DNA of 64,000 nt from Gilliamella apis (GTDB taxonomy: Bacteria; Pseudomonadota; Gammaproteobacteria; Enterobacterales; Orbaceae): NCBI RefSeq assembly GCF_030758615.1, contig NZ_CP132381.1, positions 248,001-312,000 on the forward strand. The letters are read 5' to 3'. Every line of letters begins with the position of its first letter. The stretch's first letter is position 1. This document shows positions 45,766 to 57,073 of the stretch, in pieces. Made by a program: the position numbers and the translations under genes. The notes under the pieces were generated by a model that saw only the letters and a list, made by a program, of their open reading frames with translations, did not search any database and was not told the origin of the DNA.

Positions 45766-46652
45766 TGAAAAAGAAGTCAGTAAGAATAATTATTTCTAAA
45801 AAGAAATCCGGTCATGGCGGTGGCCATCATGGTGGATCATGGAAGATTGCTTATGCTGACTTTATGACGGCGATGATGGCGCTATTTCTCGTCATGTGGT
45901 TAATTGCTAAGTCCAGTCCACAAGAGTTACAAGGCATTGCTGAATACTTTAGAACACCATTGATATTAGGTCAAAATGGTGGCAAAAATATCAGTGATAG
46001 TGAAAGTCCGATACCGGGTGGTGGCGATGATGTATCTAAAAATGTAGGTGAAGATAAAAATACCATATTGAATGTCGAGTCTGATTTGAATCAAGATGAA
46101 AAAAAGCAATTAATTGATACAGCGAATAAAATATATGAAGTATTTGAACTTGATCCTCGATTGCAGAAATTAGCCGCTAATCTTATTGTTGAACTAACAG
46201 AAATGGGGCTAAGAATTCAGATTTTAGCCACCGATGATAAACCGATGTTTGATGTTGGTAGTGCGGTTATTCATCCTAATATGCAAGAAATTTTGTATGC
46301 TTTAGCACCAATCATAAATTCGTTACCTAATAAAATGACGTTATCTGGTCATACTGATGAGCGTCAGTATATAACCGGCGATCGTGGTTATAGTAACTGG
46401 GAGTTATCCGCAGATAGAGCAAACTCATCAAGAAGAGAGTTGATAGCTGGTGGATTAGATTCCAATAAAATCATTCGTATTATTGGTTTAGCCGATACGG
46501 TGGGATTAAATAACCCAAATTACAGCAAAGATGCCAATCGTCGTATTAGTATTTTAATTTTGAACAAATCAGCACAGCAGTATATTGAAGATGAAAATAC
46601 CATGACTGGCATCGATTTTTTAAAACAGGCCAAACAAATTAAATCAGAATAA
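45765..46652 (+). CDS. motB: Flagellar stator protein MotB
   Basis: Peptidoglycan-anchored stator subunit. The single membrane helix holds the proton-binding Asp32 in AYADFMTAMMALFLVMW, at the same residue number as E. coli. A plug segment follows, then an OmpA-like domain (LSGHTDERQY, then NWELSADRANSSRREL). The basic, Gly/His-rich N-terminus KKKSGHGGGHHGGSWKIAYA is typical. It overlaps the motA stop by one base. Intact stators mean the motor should be able to rotate. Confidence 0.96.
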   Translation: MKKKSVRIIISKKKSGHGGGHHGGSWKIAYADFMTAMMALFLVMWLIAKSSPQELQGIAEYFRTPLILGQNGGKNISDSESPIPGGGDDVSKNVGEDKNTILNVESDLNQDEKKQLIDTANKIYEVFELDPRLQKLAANLIVELTEMGLRIQILATDDKPMFDVGSAVIHPNMQEILYALAPIINSLPNKMTLSGHTDERQYITGDRGYSNWELSADRANSSRRELIAGGLDSNKIIRIIGLADTVGLNNPNYSKDANRRISILILNKSAQQYIEDENTMTGIDFLKQAKQIKSE

Positions 46653-46727
46653 TATCAACATAAATACTCAGATTAAGCTGGTTAAAAAATTAAAATCAAA
46701 AAAAATCCATTTTTATCTAAAAATAAC

Positions 46728-46754
46728 TAAAGTTTTTAAATTGTAGGCCGATAT
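46728..46754 (+). promoter_or_regulatory. Sigma-28 promoter of flgKL
   Basis: TAAAGTTT-N11-GCCGATAT: one mismatch to the FliA consensus and exact spacing, 61 bases before the flgK ATG. Confidence 0.88.
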
Positions 46755-46815
46755 AAATAATAACACTTTAGTTTAATAATTTTATTATTAACTGAGATTA
46801 TATTTAGGAGCCTTT

Positions 46816-48459
46816 ATGTCAAATTCATTGATGAATACCGGTATTAGTGGATTAAATACAGCACAAAATATGCTTAATGTGATTAGCAATAATATTAGTA
46901 ATGCACATACAGTTGGTTATAATCGCCAGCAGCAAATTTTGCGTCAAGCAAACGGCACTAAGTATAATTTTGGCTTTGTAGGTAATGGTGTTGCGGTATC
47001 ATCAGTTAACCGCGCATATAACAGTTTTGTGGTTGGTCAATTACGCCAATCACAATCGCAAAATGGTTCGATAAAAGCCTATTACAATGAATTATCAAAA
47101 GTCGATAATTTACTAGCTGAAAACGAAAACAGTATTTCCTCACAATTAAATAATCTGTTTGCTAGCTTAAATAAGCTCTCTTCCAATGCGGGTGATGCAG
47201 CAACGAAACAGACAGTTATTAGCGATCTTACCTCTTTAGTCAGCCAGTTCAATAAAACGGAATTGAATTTAAAAAATCAGATTGCCAATATCAATACTGA
47301 ACTGACAAATAACATAGATAAAGTTAATACTTATACCCAACAAATTGCCGATCTCAATCAAAAAATTGCCAAATTACAGGCTGTAAGTGGTGGTCATGAA
47401 CCTAATTCTTTACTAGATGAACGAGATCAACTGGTAACTGAATTAAGCGAACTGATTGGTATAACAGTTAGCGAGCAAAATGGCCAATATAATATTTCGC
47501 TTAGCAATGGTTTAAGCTTAGTACAAGGCGCATCGACAAATCAGTTATCGGTGCAGCCTTCGGCCTCTGATCCTGCCTTAAATACGATTATTTACACCCA
47601 TAATTCTGGTGCGACACAAGAACTGACAAGTCAAAATATCGCATCAGGTCGATTAAATGGATTATTAGCTTTTCGTGATGGACCACTCCTTGAAGCTCGC
47701 AATCAATTAGGGTTGCTGGCGTTAAATTTAGCTGAGCGCTTTAATGAAGTACATACGGCTGGCGTTGATATTAATGGCGATCCTGGCGAAAAACTATTTG
47801 ATTATCACAAACCAACTAGTATTGCTAATAGCCAAAATCAAGGTAATGCTACCGTTAAAATGGATTATAACTCGGTAACAGAAGTCAAAGCTTCTGATTA
47901 TAAAATAGAGTTCAATGGCAATGATTGGGTAGTAACCAGATTATCAGATAATCAACAAATTACCCCACAAGTTAGCGATGGTAAGTTAGTGTTTGACGGC
48001 TTATCGATTGAAATTACTGGCAATGCGGTTGCTGGTGATAGCTTTTTACTTAAACCTGTTGCCGATGTAGCCTCATCATTACAGTTACTGGTTAAAGATG
48101 TAAATAAACTCGCTACCGGTATTAACGATGATGAAAATGGTAGTGGTGATAATCGAAATGTGGCAAAACTACTTGATATACAAAATGAAAAACTAGTTAA
48201 TGGGACTAAAACTTTAAATAGTGCATATACATCATTAGTTAGTTATATAGGTAGTGAGACGCAGACAGCTAAAATTTCAGCGCAATCGAGCCAAAATATC
48301 ACTCAAGAAATTTATGAACAGAATCAATCTATCTCTGGTGTGAATATCGAAGAAGAATATATTTCTATGCAAGTTTATATGCAATATTACCAAGCAAATG
48401 CCAAAGTTATTGATGTGGCAACGACAATATTTGATACCATTTTAGGTTTGGCCAAATAA
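46816..48459 (+). CDS. flgK: Hook-filament junction protein FlgK (HAP1)
   Basis: First hook-filament junction protein. The 547 residues match E. coli FlgK. The N-terminus NSLMNTGISGLNTAQNMLNV then ISNNISNAHTVGYNRQQ and the C-terminus SGVNIEEEYISMQVYMQYYQ then ANAKVIDVATTIFDTILGL form the D0 coiled coil. First gene of flgKL. Confidence 0.96.
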   Translation: MSNSLMNTGISGLNTAQNMLNVISNNISNAHTVGYNRQQQILRQANGTKYNFGFVGNGVAVSSVNRAYNSFVVGQLRQSQSQNGSIKAYYNELSKVDNLLAENENSISSQLNNLFASLNKLSSNAGDAATKQTVISDLTSLVSQFNKTELNLKNQIANINTELTNNIDKVNTYTQQIADLNQKIAKLQAVSGGHEPNSLLDERDQLVTELSELIGITVSEQNGQYNISLSNGLSLVQGASTNQLSVQPSASDPALNTIIYTHNSGATQELTSQNIASGRLNGLLAFRDGPLLEARNQLGLLALNLAERFNEVHTAGVDINGDPGEKLFDYHKPTSIANSQNQGNATVKMDYNSVTEVKASDYKIEFNGNDWVVTRLSDNQQITPQVSDGKLVFDGLSIEITGNAVAGDSFLLKPVADVASSLQLLVKDVNKLATGINDDENGSGDNRNVAKLLDIQNEKLVNGTKTLNSAYTSLVSYIGSETQTAKISAQSSQNITQEIYEQNQSISGVNIEEEYISMQVYMQYYQANAKVIDVATTIFDTILGLAK

Positions 48460-48474
48460 TAAAAGGATTTAAAC

Positions 48475-49413
48475 ATGCGACTTAGTACTCATTCAATGTA
48501 TCAAAAAAATCTAAATAGTATTTTAAATACCAATACCAAGTGGCAAAAGTCAGGATTACATTTGGCAACCGGCAAGAAAATATTATCACCTTCAGATGAT
48601 CCGATGGGTGCTTCACAAACATTAATTTTAAAGCAAGCTCAATCAAGAAATAACCAATTTCAAGCAGCGCGAGATAGTGTTGATAAATCATTAAGTCGGC
48701 AAGATACGGTATTAAAAGAAGCGAATACTGTGATTCAATCAATCCAAGAAACTTTAGTTTATGCTGGTAATGAGACGTTAAATGATGAAAACAGACAAGA
48801 TTTAGCCAATAAGCTACAAGGATTAAAAGATCAGTTAATTTCGTTAGCCAATGCTAAAGATACCAATGGTAATTATCTGTTTGCTGGTAATAAAAATGAT
48901 ACCCCTCCTTTTGTGGTTGATGAAAGCGGTAAAGTGAATTATGTCGGTGGTTCAACCACGATTAATGTTTTCATCGATGATACCCGTGAAGTATCGCTAA
49001 GTTTTACTGGTCAACAGATTTTTATGACAGGCGCCAATACAGAAGTAGAAAGTGATGTCTTTGCGAGTATCGATTATGCCATAGCGGCATTGCAAATTGG
49101 TTTAGATGATAATGATCCTGAAGCTATTGAACAGTTTCGATTAGGTTTATCTAAAGCCAGTCAAGGTGTTGATAACTCATTTGAAAACATCTCGACTGTT
49201 AGAGCTGCAGGCGGAAATGTATTGGCTGAAGTCGAAAGATTAACCGCACTGGGTAAAACCTTAGATATTGATTTTGAAACGCAAATTAGTCAAATTGAAG
49301 ATGTTGATTGGTATGAAGCGATTTCAGATTATGTGATGCTACAAGCAAATTTACAAGCAGCACAATATACATTTATGAACATGCAAAACATGTCATTATT
49401 TCAAATGAAATAA
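48475..49413 (+). CDS. flgL: Hook-filament junction protein FlgL (HAP3)
   Basis: Second junction protein, flagellin-like. It starts MRLSTHSMYQKNLNSILNTN, has LATGKKILSPSDDPMGASQT, and ends SDYVMLQANLQAAQYTFMNM. The 312 residues match E. coli (317). It lies 15 bases after flgK. The 292-base spacer after it (49414-49705) holds only a short hairpin. Confidence 0.95.
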   Translation: MRLSTHSMYQKNLNSILNTNTKWQKSGLHLATGKKILSPSDDPMGASQTLILKQAQSRNNQFQAARDSVDKSLSRQDTVLKEANTVIQSIQETLVYAGNETLNDENRQDLANKLQGLKDQLISLANAKDTNGNYLFAGNKNDTPPFVVDESGKVNYVGGSTTINVFIDDTREVSLSFTGQQIFMTGANTEVESDVFASIDYAIAALQIGLDDNDPEAIEQFRLGLSKASQGVDNSFENISTVRAAGGNVLAEVERLTALGKTLDIDFETQISQIEDVDWYEAISDYVMLQANLQAAQYTFMNMQNMSLFQMK

Positions 49414-49462
49414 TCTATTATTAATTTTTACACATCCTAAACATGACTATTCATCTAACAAA

Positions 49463-49482
49463 CAGGGGGTTACAACCTCCTG
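49463..49482. other. Short hairpin downstream of flgL
   Basis: CAGGGGGTTACAACCTCCTG is a near-perfect palindrome (one G-T pair) in the convergent flgL-flgJ spacer. It is GC-rich for this genome but has no T tract, so termination is only a guess. Confidence 0.35.
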
Positions 49483-49705
49483 ACTATCAATTTGCTTACT
49501 GTTATCATTTTATTATCATACAGATTTTTATATTGCTATGCTGATGACCAGCTATTTGCCAAAGGGTGAGAAACGTGATTATAGGTGATCTTGATATATG
49601 TAACTAACGCATTATTGGTTATTTATTGACTATAGCGTAGAGTTTGGTCTACTTTTTGGCTGTGATGATAATGTAATTTATTTAACAGCTATATTTATTT
49701 AAGCA

Positions 49706-50731
49706 CTATTTAAAGGCAATTTGTCTAAATCCAGATATTGATTTTTGCGGTGTATTTTTGGCAATTTGCTCGATTCGACCAATAATTTGGATCAGTTTCT
49801 CGCTATAGTTAGGATCAGTTGCATAGTGTGCGTCTTGTAGTGCTTTGGCTGCTGTTCTAGCATCGGGAGCATTAACCACGGCACGATAACGTGGGCTTTT
49901 GGTTAATAAATTAAGGTAATCAGTTAATGCATGTTGTTTACTGTTGTATACCCTAAATTCATCTTTAATTTTAACCATATTGTTATTTAAGAATTCTTGA
50001 GTCGTTAACCGAGTTGAATCACCTTGCCATGATGAGGTTGCTTTTATACCGAAATAGTTATGACTCGGCTTATTATCAGCCGTTTTTATCTGTTTTTTAC
50101 CCCAACCTGTTTCTAAAGCTGCTTGAGCAATAATGACTTCATAAGGGATGCCAGATATTTTCGATGCCTGCTTTGCTGGCTCAAACCATTCGACGACAAA
50201 TTGGCTAATATGGTCTTTATCAACTTTGTTGAGCGAAGTTGGCAAGGTTGATTCATTAACATTGGCTTTGGTTAAATTGTTGGCTTTATGCTGTTGATAA
50301 AGCATTTGCCCTAATGCTGCTGGCGATAAATTGGATGAATTATCACTAAATAAAGATTGTGCCAATCGCATATTGGTTTGATTATTATTCGCTTGAGCTT
50401 GTGAATGAATATTAAGCGTAGAATGTGGCTGATTAGTTAATTGTTTAACAATAACATTAGATAGCCCTAAACCTTTACCTGCCGCTTGTTGAGCAATTTG
50501 TTGATCAAACATAGAGGTAAATAATTGCATTGCTGATTGATTAAATAAACCGCCATTGGGTACCGCTTTGCGCATAGATTGCATCATCATATTTACAAAT
50601 AGTGTTTCAAACTGATCGGCAACTTGTTTGATGCTGTCAGTTGAACCACTAACAGCATTACGTTTCAATTGATTAATGCTAGAAAAATCATAAGCAAAAC
50701 GATTTATAGACTGATTTATTAGGTTTTTCAT
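49706..50731 (-). CDS. flgJ: Peptidoglycan hydrolase and rod scaffold FlgJ
   Basis: Bifunctional FlgJ: an N-terminal rod-scaffold domain (ADQFETLFVNMMMQSMRKAV then PNGGLFNQSAMQLFTSMFDQQ) and a C-terminal glucosaminidase domain that opens the cell wall for the rod (IIAQAALETGWGKKQI with the catalytic Glu, then NYFGIKA). A low-complexity Asn/Gln linker makes it 341 residues against 313 in E. coli. It is the last gene of the minus-strand flgB-J operon. Confidence 0.95.
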   Translation of the reverse strand: MKNLINQSINRFAYDFSSINQLKRNAVSGSTDSIKQVADQFETLFVNMMMQSMRKAVPNGGLFNQSAMQLFTSMFDQQIAQQAAGKGLGLSNVIVKQLTNQPHSTLNIHSQAQANNNQTNMRLAQSLFSDNSSNLSPAALGQMLYQQHKANNLTKANVNESTLPTSLNKVDKDHISQFVVEWFEPAKQASKISGIPYEVIIAQAALETGWGKKQIKTADNKPSHNYFGIKATSSWQGDSTRLTTQEFLNNNMVKIKDEFRVYNSKQHALTDYLNLLTKSPRYRAVVNAPDARTAAKALQDAHYATDPNYSEKLIQIIGRIEQIAKNTPQKSISGFRQIAFK

Positions 50732-50746
50732 TTCAATAGTTCTGCT

Positions 50747-51865
50747 TTAAATAGTTTCCAATGCGGCATGCAAACAACCAGCGGTTTTTAATGCTTCTAG
50801 TATTGACATTAACTCAGTAGGATTGGCACCTAATAAGTTAAGTGAATGAATAACTCGATTTAGATCGGCGCCAGACGCTAAATTCTGCAGTGCGCCACCA
50901 TCTTGCTCGATAGTTACTTCATCATCTGGAACCACTGCTGTGTTGCCACCGGCGAGTGGTGTATTGGGTTGGCTAACTTTCAATTTGTTATTTACCACCA
51001 CGGATAAATTGCCATGTGCAACGGCACAATTGTCTAATTGTACTTTTTGATTCATGACCACGACACCAGTACGTGTATTAATCACCACTTTAGCGGAAAT
51101 AGGGCTAGCACTAATTTGGAGATTTTGAATTGTAGATAATAATTTAACTCTTGCTTGACTGTCTTGTGGCATAGTCAATTTTACGGTCATGCCATCTAAA
51201 GCAATGGCGATATTTTTTTGCACTTTGTTAATAGCATCAGCAATTTTTGTAGCCACAGTAAAATCAAAATAGTTAAGATGTAAATGAATAGTGCTGTTTT
51301 CATCTAAGCGTGTAACTAATTCTCTTTCGATGGTTGCACCGCTAGGAATGGTGGCACCAGCCATTTGGTTAACCGTTACACTACTGCTTCTACTGCTTGC
51401 CCCCATACCACCAACAAAAAGATTACCTTGTGCAATCGCATAAACTTGGTTATCGGCGCCTTTTAATGGTGTCATAATCAATGTACCACCACGCAGGCTT
51501 TTGGCGTTGCCTAATGACGAAACAACCACATCAATTTGTTGGCCAACACGCGCATAAGACGGTAATTTAGCCGTGACCATTACCGCTGCCACATTTTTTA
51601 ACTGCATGTTGCTTCCTGATGGCACGGTAATACCTAATTGTGAGAGCATATTGGTGATACTTTGTATCGTAAATGGTGTCTGTGAAGTTTGGTCACCGGT
51701 ACCGTCAAGCCCTACCACGATACCATAGCCGACTAAGGCATTTTCGCGAACGCCTTGTATTGTCACCAAATCTCTTATTCGCTCGGCATAACTAGAAGGG
51801 ACAACCACTATTAGCAAAACAAAACAGATAAAAGTACGTAATTTATTTAGCATAATGATACTCAT
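50747..51865 (-). CDS. flgI: Flagellar P-ring protein FlgI
   Basis: Periplasmic P-ring subunit. A Sec signal peptide ([19 protein letters not shown]) precedes [20 protein letters not shown] then [12 protein letters not shown]. The block [20 protein letters not shown] is characteristic. The 372 residues match E. coli (365). It overlaps flgH by one base (TAATG). Confidence 0.96.
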   Translation of the reverse strand: MSIIMLNKLRTFICFVLLIVVVPSSYAERIRDLVTIQGVRENALVGYGIVVGLDGTGDQTSQTPFTIQSITNMLSQLGITVPSGSNMQLKNVAAVMVTAKLPSYARVGQQIDVVVSSLGNAKSLRGGTLIMTPLKGADNQVYAIAQGNLFVGGMGASSRSSSVTVNQMAGATIPSGATIERELVTRLDENSTIHLHLNYFDFTVATKIADAINKVQKNIAIALDGMTVKLTMPQDSQARVKLLSTIQNLQISASPISAKVVINTRTGVVVMNQKVQLDNCAVAHGNLSVVVNNKLKVSQPNTPLAGGNTAVVPDDEVTIEQDGGALQNLASGADLNRVIHSLNLLGANPTELMSILEALKTAGCLHAALETI

Positions 51866-52554
51866 TAAAATGGCGAAAGATTAAAAAACAGGCGCTGTAA
51901 CCAACCCATTGTTTGTGCTTCATCGATGTAGCCATTACCTACATATTCAATACGAGCATCAGCGACCTGAGTTGATATAACGGTATTACTACCACTTATT
52001 GTCCGAGGGTTAACAACACCTGAAAATCGAATAAATTCTGTGCCCTGATTTATTGCAATTTGTTTTTCACCAATCACTTTTAAATTACCATTAATCATGA
52101 CATCTTGAACGGTGACGGTAATGGTACCGCTAAAGGTATTTTTAGCATTGGCACCACCAGAACCCTTAAAATCATTGCTACCTGAGATATCGGTATCCAC
52201 TTTACCACGACCAACTAGCCCATCTAAAAAGTGCGGTACGGTTTTTACCCCTAAATTGACCCCACCATTACGGCCGGCATTAATGGATGAACTTTTACTT
52301 GCGCTAACGTTTTCTTGTAAAACAATAGTTAATACATCACCAATATTGCGTGGTCGACGATCTTCAAACATCGGTTGATAACCAAAACTACTTGGTTGTG
52401 AGGCTTGATAAATGGAACCACTGCTGTTCACAATTTCTGGCATTTTTGGAACAATACTGGTATCGCCTTCAACTAATGCTTTTTTAGGTAATTGACTACA
52501 ACCAACTAACGACAAAGTTATTAAAATGTAAAGATATCTCATTACCGCTATCAT
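51865..52554 (-). CDS. flgH: Flagellar L-ring lipoprotein FlgH
   Basis: Outer-membrane L-ring subunit. The lipobox LVGC at about residues 16-19 marks a lipoprotein signal. [20 protein letters not shown] and the closing [11 protein letters not shown] are family features. The 229 residues match E. coli (232). An ATG four codons in is an alternative start. Confidence 0.95.
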   Translation of the reverse strand: MIAVMRYLYILITLSLVGCSQLPKKALVEGDTSIVPKMPEIVNSSGSIYQASQPSSFGYQPMFEDRRPRNIGDVLTIVLQENVSASKSSSINAGRNGGVNLGVKTVPHFLDGLVGRGKVDTDISGSNDFKGSGGANAKNTFSGTITVTVQDVMINGNLKVIGEKQIAINQGTEFIRFSGVVNPRTISGSNTVISTQVADARIEYVGNGYIDEAQTMGWLQRLFFNLSPF

Positions 52555-52564
52555 TTTGTTAGAT

Positions 52565-53347
52565 TTATAATTGATTTAAACGTTGCAACATTTGGTCAGA
52601 TGCCGATATTGCTTTACTATTAATTTCGTAAGCACGTTGTACTTGAATCATATTAACCAGCTCTTCGGCCACATTTACATTTGACGTTTCAATATAACCT
52701 TGGTATAGCAATCCAGCACCATTGAGCCCCGGTGTATTTTCAGTTGGTGCACCAGAACTTTCGGTTTCTAGATATAGATTTTCACCAACGCTTTCTAATC
52801 CGGTGTCATTGATAAAAGTGTGTAATGTTAATTGACCAACTTGTACTTGAGTTGATTGATTAGCTAAGGTGACATTGACGATGCCATCACGTGCTACGGT
52901 CATTTTTATAGCATTGGATGGAATGTTAATTGTTGGTTGAATTTCATAACCGGCAGCTGTTACTAACTGACCATTTTGATTAACTTGAAAAGCGCCACTG
53001 CGGGTATAGGCTTGCGTTCCATCAGGCATAAGAACTTGGAAAAATCCTTGTCCATTAATGGCAATATCACTACTGTTATCGGTTAATTCTAAATTACCTT
53101 GGCTATGAATTCGTTCGGTTGCAACTGGTCTTACACCGGTACCAATTTGTAATCCTGAAGGTAATGTTGTTTGTTCTGAAGATTGCGCTCCTGGTTGGCG
53201 AACTGTTTGGTATAACAGATCTTCAAAAACGGCGCGTTGGCGTTTAAAACCCCCTGTACTAACGTTGGCTAAATTATTGGAAATAATATCCATATTCATT
53301 TGTTGCGCAGTTAAACCGGTTTTTGCAATCCATAATGATTTAATCAT
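52565..53347 (-). CDS. flgG: Flagellar distal rod protein FlgG
   Basis: Distal rod subunit, 260 residues exactly as in E. coli. N-terminus [20 protein letters not shown] then [16 protein letters not shown], and C-terminus [20 protein letters not shown] then [19 protein letters not shown]. Confidence 0.97.
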   Translation of the reverse strand: MIKSLWIAKTGLTAQQMNMDIISNNLANVSTGGFKRQRAVFEDLLYQTVRQPGAQSSEQTTLPSGLQIGTGVRPVATERIHSQGNLELTDNSSDIAINGQGFFQVLMPDGTQAYTRSGAFQVNQNGQLVTAAGYEIQPTINIPSNAIKMTVARDGIVNVTLANQSTQVQVGQLTLHTFINDTGLESVGENLYLETESSGAPTENTPGLNGAGLLYQGYIETSNVNVAEELVNMIQVQRAYEINSKAISASDQMLQRLNQL

Positions 53348-53365
53348 TGCTGTTTCCTATTTTAG

Positions 53366-54121
53366 TTAAGTTAACGATAATATTTGGTTGGCTTTTTGGG
53401 CATTTTCGTCGGCAGTAGTAATTTGTTTCATCTGCATTTCAAATTGACGAGAATGGCTAATTAGATTCACCATTGCCGTTACCGGATTAACATTACTGCC
53501 TTCGAGTACTCCGGACATCAATTTTGCATTAGGGTTATCTTGTAACACGGCACCACGATTATTTATGGTTGCCTCAGTGGCATGGAAAAATCCATCATCA
53601 CCACGTACCAATTCATTGCGTTCAAGGTGAACTTTTTTTATTTTTCCTACTTGGGCAATGGTGGTGCGTTTATCGCCAGCACCTAAAGCTGATAAAGTCC
53701 CATCAGTACTGACACTAACTTGTGAACGCTGAGGTACTGTTAATACGCCATTATCACCAAGTAACGGAAAGCCTTGAATGTTAAGTGTGCCGTTTTCATC
53801 TATTTGAATCGCACCATTACGGGTATATCCTTCACTGCCATCAGCTAACTGTACTGCTAGCCAATCGTCTTGGGATAAAGCAACATCTAAATTGCGTCCA
53901 GTGTAATTAAAGGCACCGATTGTTGAATCATAGGTTGGCGTAGTTGCCGTTACCATAGTTCTTGTCGGCATACTACTACCGACAATGGGAACGGCTTTCA
54001 TTGCTGTTAATTGCGCCCGAAAGCCAACTGTCGATACATTAGCTAAATTATGACTAGTTATGGACTGTTGATTTAATGTTTGGCTTGCGCCAGACATAGC
54101 AGTATAAATAACGCGATCCAT
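53366..54121 (-). CDS. flgF: Flagellar proximal rod protein FlgF
   Basis: Proximal rod subunit of the FlgE/FlgG fold, 251 residues as in E. coli. N-terminus MDRVIYTAMSGASQTLNQQS and C-terminus SNVNPVTAMVNLISHSRQFE then MQMKQI, specific to FlgF. Confidence 0.96.
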   Translation of the reverse strand: MDRVIYTAMSGASQTLNQQSITSHNLANVSTVGFRAQLTAMKAVPIVGSSMPTRTMVTATTPTYDSTIGAFNYTGRNLDVALSQDDWLAVQLADGSEGYTRNGAIQIDENGTLNIQGFPLLGDNGVLTVPQRSQVSVSTDGTLSALGAGDKRTTIAQVGKIKKVHLERNELVRGDDGFFHATEATINNRGAVLQDNPNAKLMSGVLEGSNVNPVTAMVNLISHSRQFEMQMKQITTADENAQKANQILSLT

Positions 54122-54135
54122 AAATACTCCTTAAA

Positions 54136-55347
54136 TTATCTTAAATTAACCAATGTATTAAGAATTTGATCCTGAGTTTTGATGGTTTGTGAATTAGATT
54201 GATAATTACGTTGGGCAACAATCATATTGACTAACTCTTGGCTCATATCGACATTGGATGATTCAACTGCACCACTGGTTAGTAAACCAAAAGTACCAGT
54301 ATTAGCTGAGCCTAATACTTCACCACCTGATTTAAGAGTCGCCCGCCAGTTATTGTTACCGGCTGATTCTAGGCCATTAACATTGGCAAAATCAGCCATG
54401 GCAATTTGACCTAATAACATCGTTTGTTGGTTAGAATAGACGCCATAAATTGAGCCATCATCACTGATACTATAGCCAACTAGATCACCAGCAGCATAAC
54501 CATCAACGACAGGGGTTTTAATGCTACCGACTTCTTTACCCATATTTTGTTGAGTACTGTTTGCTAATGACAGCGTGAAGCTATTGGCGGCTGAACCATT
54601 AAGCCCATTAATATTAATCGTCATTTCTGGATCACTAATTAATTTGCCTGATGAATCAAACTCCATTTGCCCTAATGCTTGTAGGCTTGCGTTAGGATCA
54701 CTACTATCAAGATAATGAACATCCCATTGATTATCAGCCGTTTTAACATAAAAAAGCTGAACATTACGTTGATTACCTAAAGAATCATAAGTGGTGATCG
54801 TAGTTGAATAATTAAAGGTATCAGCATCGGTGGCATTAATTGGTTGTTTTTCAGGTACTTTGCTATTTGAATTTAAATTTGTTTGCAAAGAGGCTTTATT
54901 GGTTGCTGATGCATTTAACATCTCTTGTGAAATCTTTAATGGGCCTGGTGCTGAACCTTGTTGGATCTGTGGTGGTGTGCCTGTGGCAAGATAACCGGTT
55001 AATTGAAAACCATCCGCTGAGATAATATTGCGATCAGCATCTAATTGAAACTGGCCATTACGGGTATAATAGATTTGACCACTACTATCAACTAAGCGGA
55101 AAAAGCCATTACCAGAGATAGCAACATCTAGACTATTATTGGTTGACGTTGTTGTGCCATCATTAAAATTTTGCATAACCGCAGCCACTTTGACGCCCAT
55201 TCCTACTTTTGAACCAGCATAAATATCGGCAAATGAAATGCTAGCACTTTTAAAGCCAACTGTTGCAGAATTGGCAATATTATTACCAATAACATCTAAT
55301 TGTTTTGATGCGGCATTCATACCACTAATTGCTTGAGAAAATCCCAT
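54136..55347 (-). CDS. flgE: Flagellar hook protein FlgE
   Basis: Hook subunit, 403 residues (E. coli 402). N-terminus MGFSQAISGMNAASKQLDVI then GNNIANSATVGFK, central hook domain, and C-terminus SNVDMSQELVNMIVAQRNYQ then SNSQTIKTQDQILNTLVNLR. Confidence 0.97.
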   Translation of the reverse strand: MGFSQAISGMNAASKQLDVIGNNIANSATVGFKSASISFADIYAGSKVGMGVKVAAVMQNFNDGTTTSTNNSLDVAISGNGFFRLVDSSGQIYYTRNGQFQLDADRNIISADGFQLTGYLATGTPPQIQQGSAPGPLKISQEMLNASATNKASLQTNLNSNSKVPEKQPINATDADTFNYSTTITTYDSLGNQRNVQLFYVKTADNQWDVHYLDSSDPNASLQALGQMEFDSSGKLISDPEMTININGLNGSAANSFTLSLANSTQQNMGKEVGSIKTPVVDGYAAGDLVGYSISDDGSIYGVYSNQQTMLLGQIAMADFANVNGLESAGNNNWRATLKSGGEVLGSANTGTFGLLTSGAVESSNVDMSQELVNMIVAQRNYQSNSQTIKTQDQILNTLVNLR

Positions 55348-55363
55348 ATTAACTTATTCCCCT

Positions 55364-56086
55364 TTAAAGAATTTGACGTACTTCGTCAATACTAATTGAA
55401 CCAAGTATCCCTAAATCAAGTAATACTTTATTATTAACTTTGCTATTAATTACGCCGTATACAACCGAGTAAGATAGTGGTGTGGACGATACTTTTTGCC
55501 CGTCATAAGTGGCATTAACCGAAAACGTATAACTACCATCTGGCGCCAGTGTTCCATCATTCAGTTCCCCATCCCAAGTAAAAGAGCTAACTCCAGCAGG
55601 AATCGAACCTAAATCGACCTCACGTACAACATTGCCATTTTCATCTTTGATGGTAATGACCACTGACTCAGCATCACGCATAAGTTCAAAGCCAAATGGT
55701 GTGGTAATAGTTTCTTTTTCGCTTTCCGAACCTTCCACTTCTGATGTAGCGACTAAAATTTTATTACCTGGAACCATGACACCTTTACCAATCATGTTGC
55801 TGGCATTGACCGATAAGCTATCGTCAATTTGACCTGAAACCATACCTAATGTGGTATTCAGTCGTTCGATACCCGCTAACGTATTGATTTGAGCTAATTG
55901 CGAGGTTAACTGACTGTTATCCATTGGATTGGTAGGATCTTGATTTTTCATTTGGGCAATAAGTAATGTTAAGAAATTATCTTGTAGTTCCTGACTAGAG
56001 TTACCATCAGACGTACCTTTCTTTAGCGCTTGTGGACTGGCCATATTAGTTGATTCTGAAACTGCTACATTTGAGATACCCATCAA
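55364..56086 (-). CDS. flgD: Hook capping protein FlgD
   Basis: Scaffold cap for hook assembly, 240 residues. N-terminal FLTLLIAQMKNQDPTNPMDN then SQLTSQLAQINTLAGIERL is the family hallmark. The middle holds an FlgD Ig-like domain (SFTWDGELNDGTLAPDGSYT). Confidence 0.96.
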   Translation of the reverse strand: MMGISNVAVSESTNMASPQALKKGTSDGNSSQELQDNFLTLLIAQMKNQDPTNPMDNSQLTSQLAQINTLAGIERLNTTLGMVSGQIDDSLSVNASNMIGKGVMVPGNKILVATSEVEGSESEKETITTPFGFELMRDAESVVITIKDENGNVVREVDLGSIPAGVSSFTWDGELNDGTLAPDGSYTFSVNATYDGQKVSSTPLSYSVVYGVINSKVNNKVLLDLGILGSISIDEVRQIL

Positions 56087-56096
56087 TTACGCCCTT

Positions 56097-56501
56097 TTAT
56101 TGTCCTAGAGTCAGTGTTTTTAGTATTAAACTTTTTGCGGTGTTAATCACTTCTACATTTGCTTGGTAGCTACGAGATGCAGAAATGGTATTAACCATCT
56201 CAGCTACTACATCAACGTTAGGTTTTTGAATGTAGCCTTGTTCGTCAGCCAAAGGATGATTTGGTTCATAAACTAAATTCATTGGCGCAGGATCTTCAAT
56301 AACTTGTGCTACTTTTACTCCAGCAACACTATTGGAATAACCATTGTCATCGACTTGAAAGATAACTTGTTTGGCTCGATAAGCTTGACCAGAAGTACTG
56401 GTAACACTATCAGCATTAGCTAAATTACTGGCACTGACATTCATTCGTTGTGTTTGTGCCATTAAGGCTGAACCAGAAACCGAAAAAATAGAGAAGCTCA
56501 T
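56097..56501 (-). CDS. flgC: Flagellar proximal rod protein FlgC
   Basis: Proximal rod subunit, 134 residues as in E. coli. [20 protein letters not shown] then [12 protein letters not shown] at the start and [20 protein letters not shown] at the end. Confidence 0.96.
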   Translation of the reverse strand: MSFSIFSVSGSALMAQTQRMNVSASNLANADSVTSTSGQAYRAKQVIFQVDDNGYSNSVAGVKVAQVIEDPAPMNLVYEPNHPLADEQGYIQKPNVDVVAEMVNTISASRSYQANVEVINTAKSLILKTLTLGQ

Positions 56502-56506
56502 GATGA

Positions 56507-56917
56507 TTATCCTTGCTGTAATACCGAAATGACATTTTTAAACTGTTCACCTAAAAAGGTTAAATTACTTTGATAGTGGATACTGTTATCCATAAAAGCA
56601 GTTCGTTCTTGATCCATCTCAACAGTGTTGCCATCAGCAGATGATTGATAAGGAATACGATAAAGAAGATTATAATTAGTGAAATCAGCGCTAGTTATTT
56701 GAATATGTTTTGCAGAAGTAATATTTAGTTTTATATTATTGTGGGTCGATTGATTATTGATGGCTCTGTTTAATTCAGTATTAAAATCAATGTCCCTCGC
56801 TTGGTAATTAGGCGTATCACTATTAGCAATATTGGTTGCAAGTATATTTTGACGTTTTTCACGAACATTGAGTGCTTGTTGGTGAAAATTAACGAAAGTA
56901 TCTAATTTATTTAGCAT
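56507..56917 (-). CDS. flgB: Flagellar proximal rod protein FlgB
   Basis: First gene of the flgBCDEFGHIJ operon, 136 residues (E. coli 138). [20 protein letters not shown] then QARDIDFN is the FlgB signature. Divergent from flgA across a 156-base spacer (56918-57073) that should hold FlhDC-dependent promoters, though I could not define boxes. Confidence 0.95.
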   Translation of the reverse strand: MLNKLDTFVNFHQQALNVREKRQNILATNIANSDTPNYQARDIDFNTELNRAINNQSTHNNIKLNITSAKHIQITSADFTNYNLLYRIPYQSSADGNTVEMDQERTAFMDNSIHYQSNLTFLGEQFKNVISVLQQG

Positions 56918-57073
56918 AAAATCATCTCATCCTGATAGATAAAAAGAATTTTAAGCAAATCAAAAAAAAATCATCGTATAAATAACGATAAAAATTGCCC
57001 TTATTTCAACATTCGATAGGTGAGCTTATAAAGTACAATTTAGTTATCAATAATTATATGAACCCCGACAAAT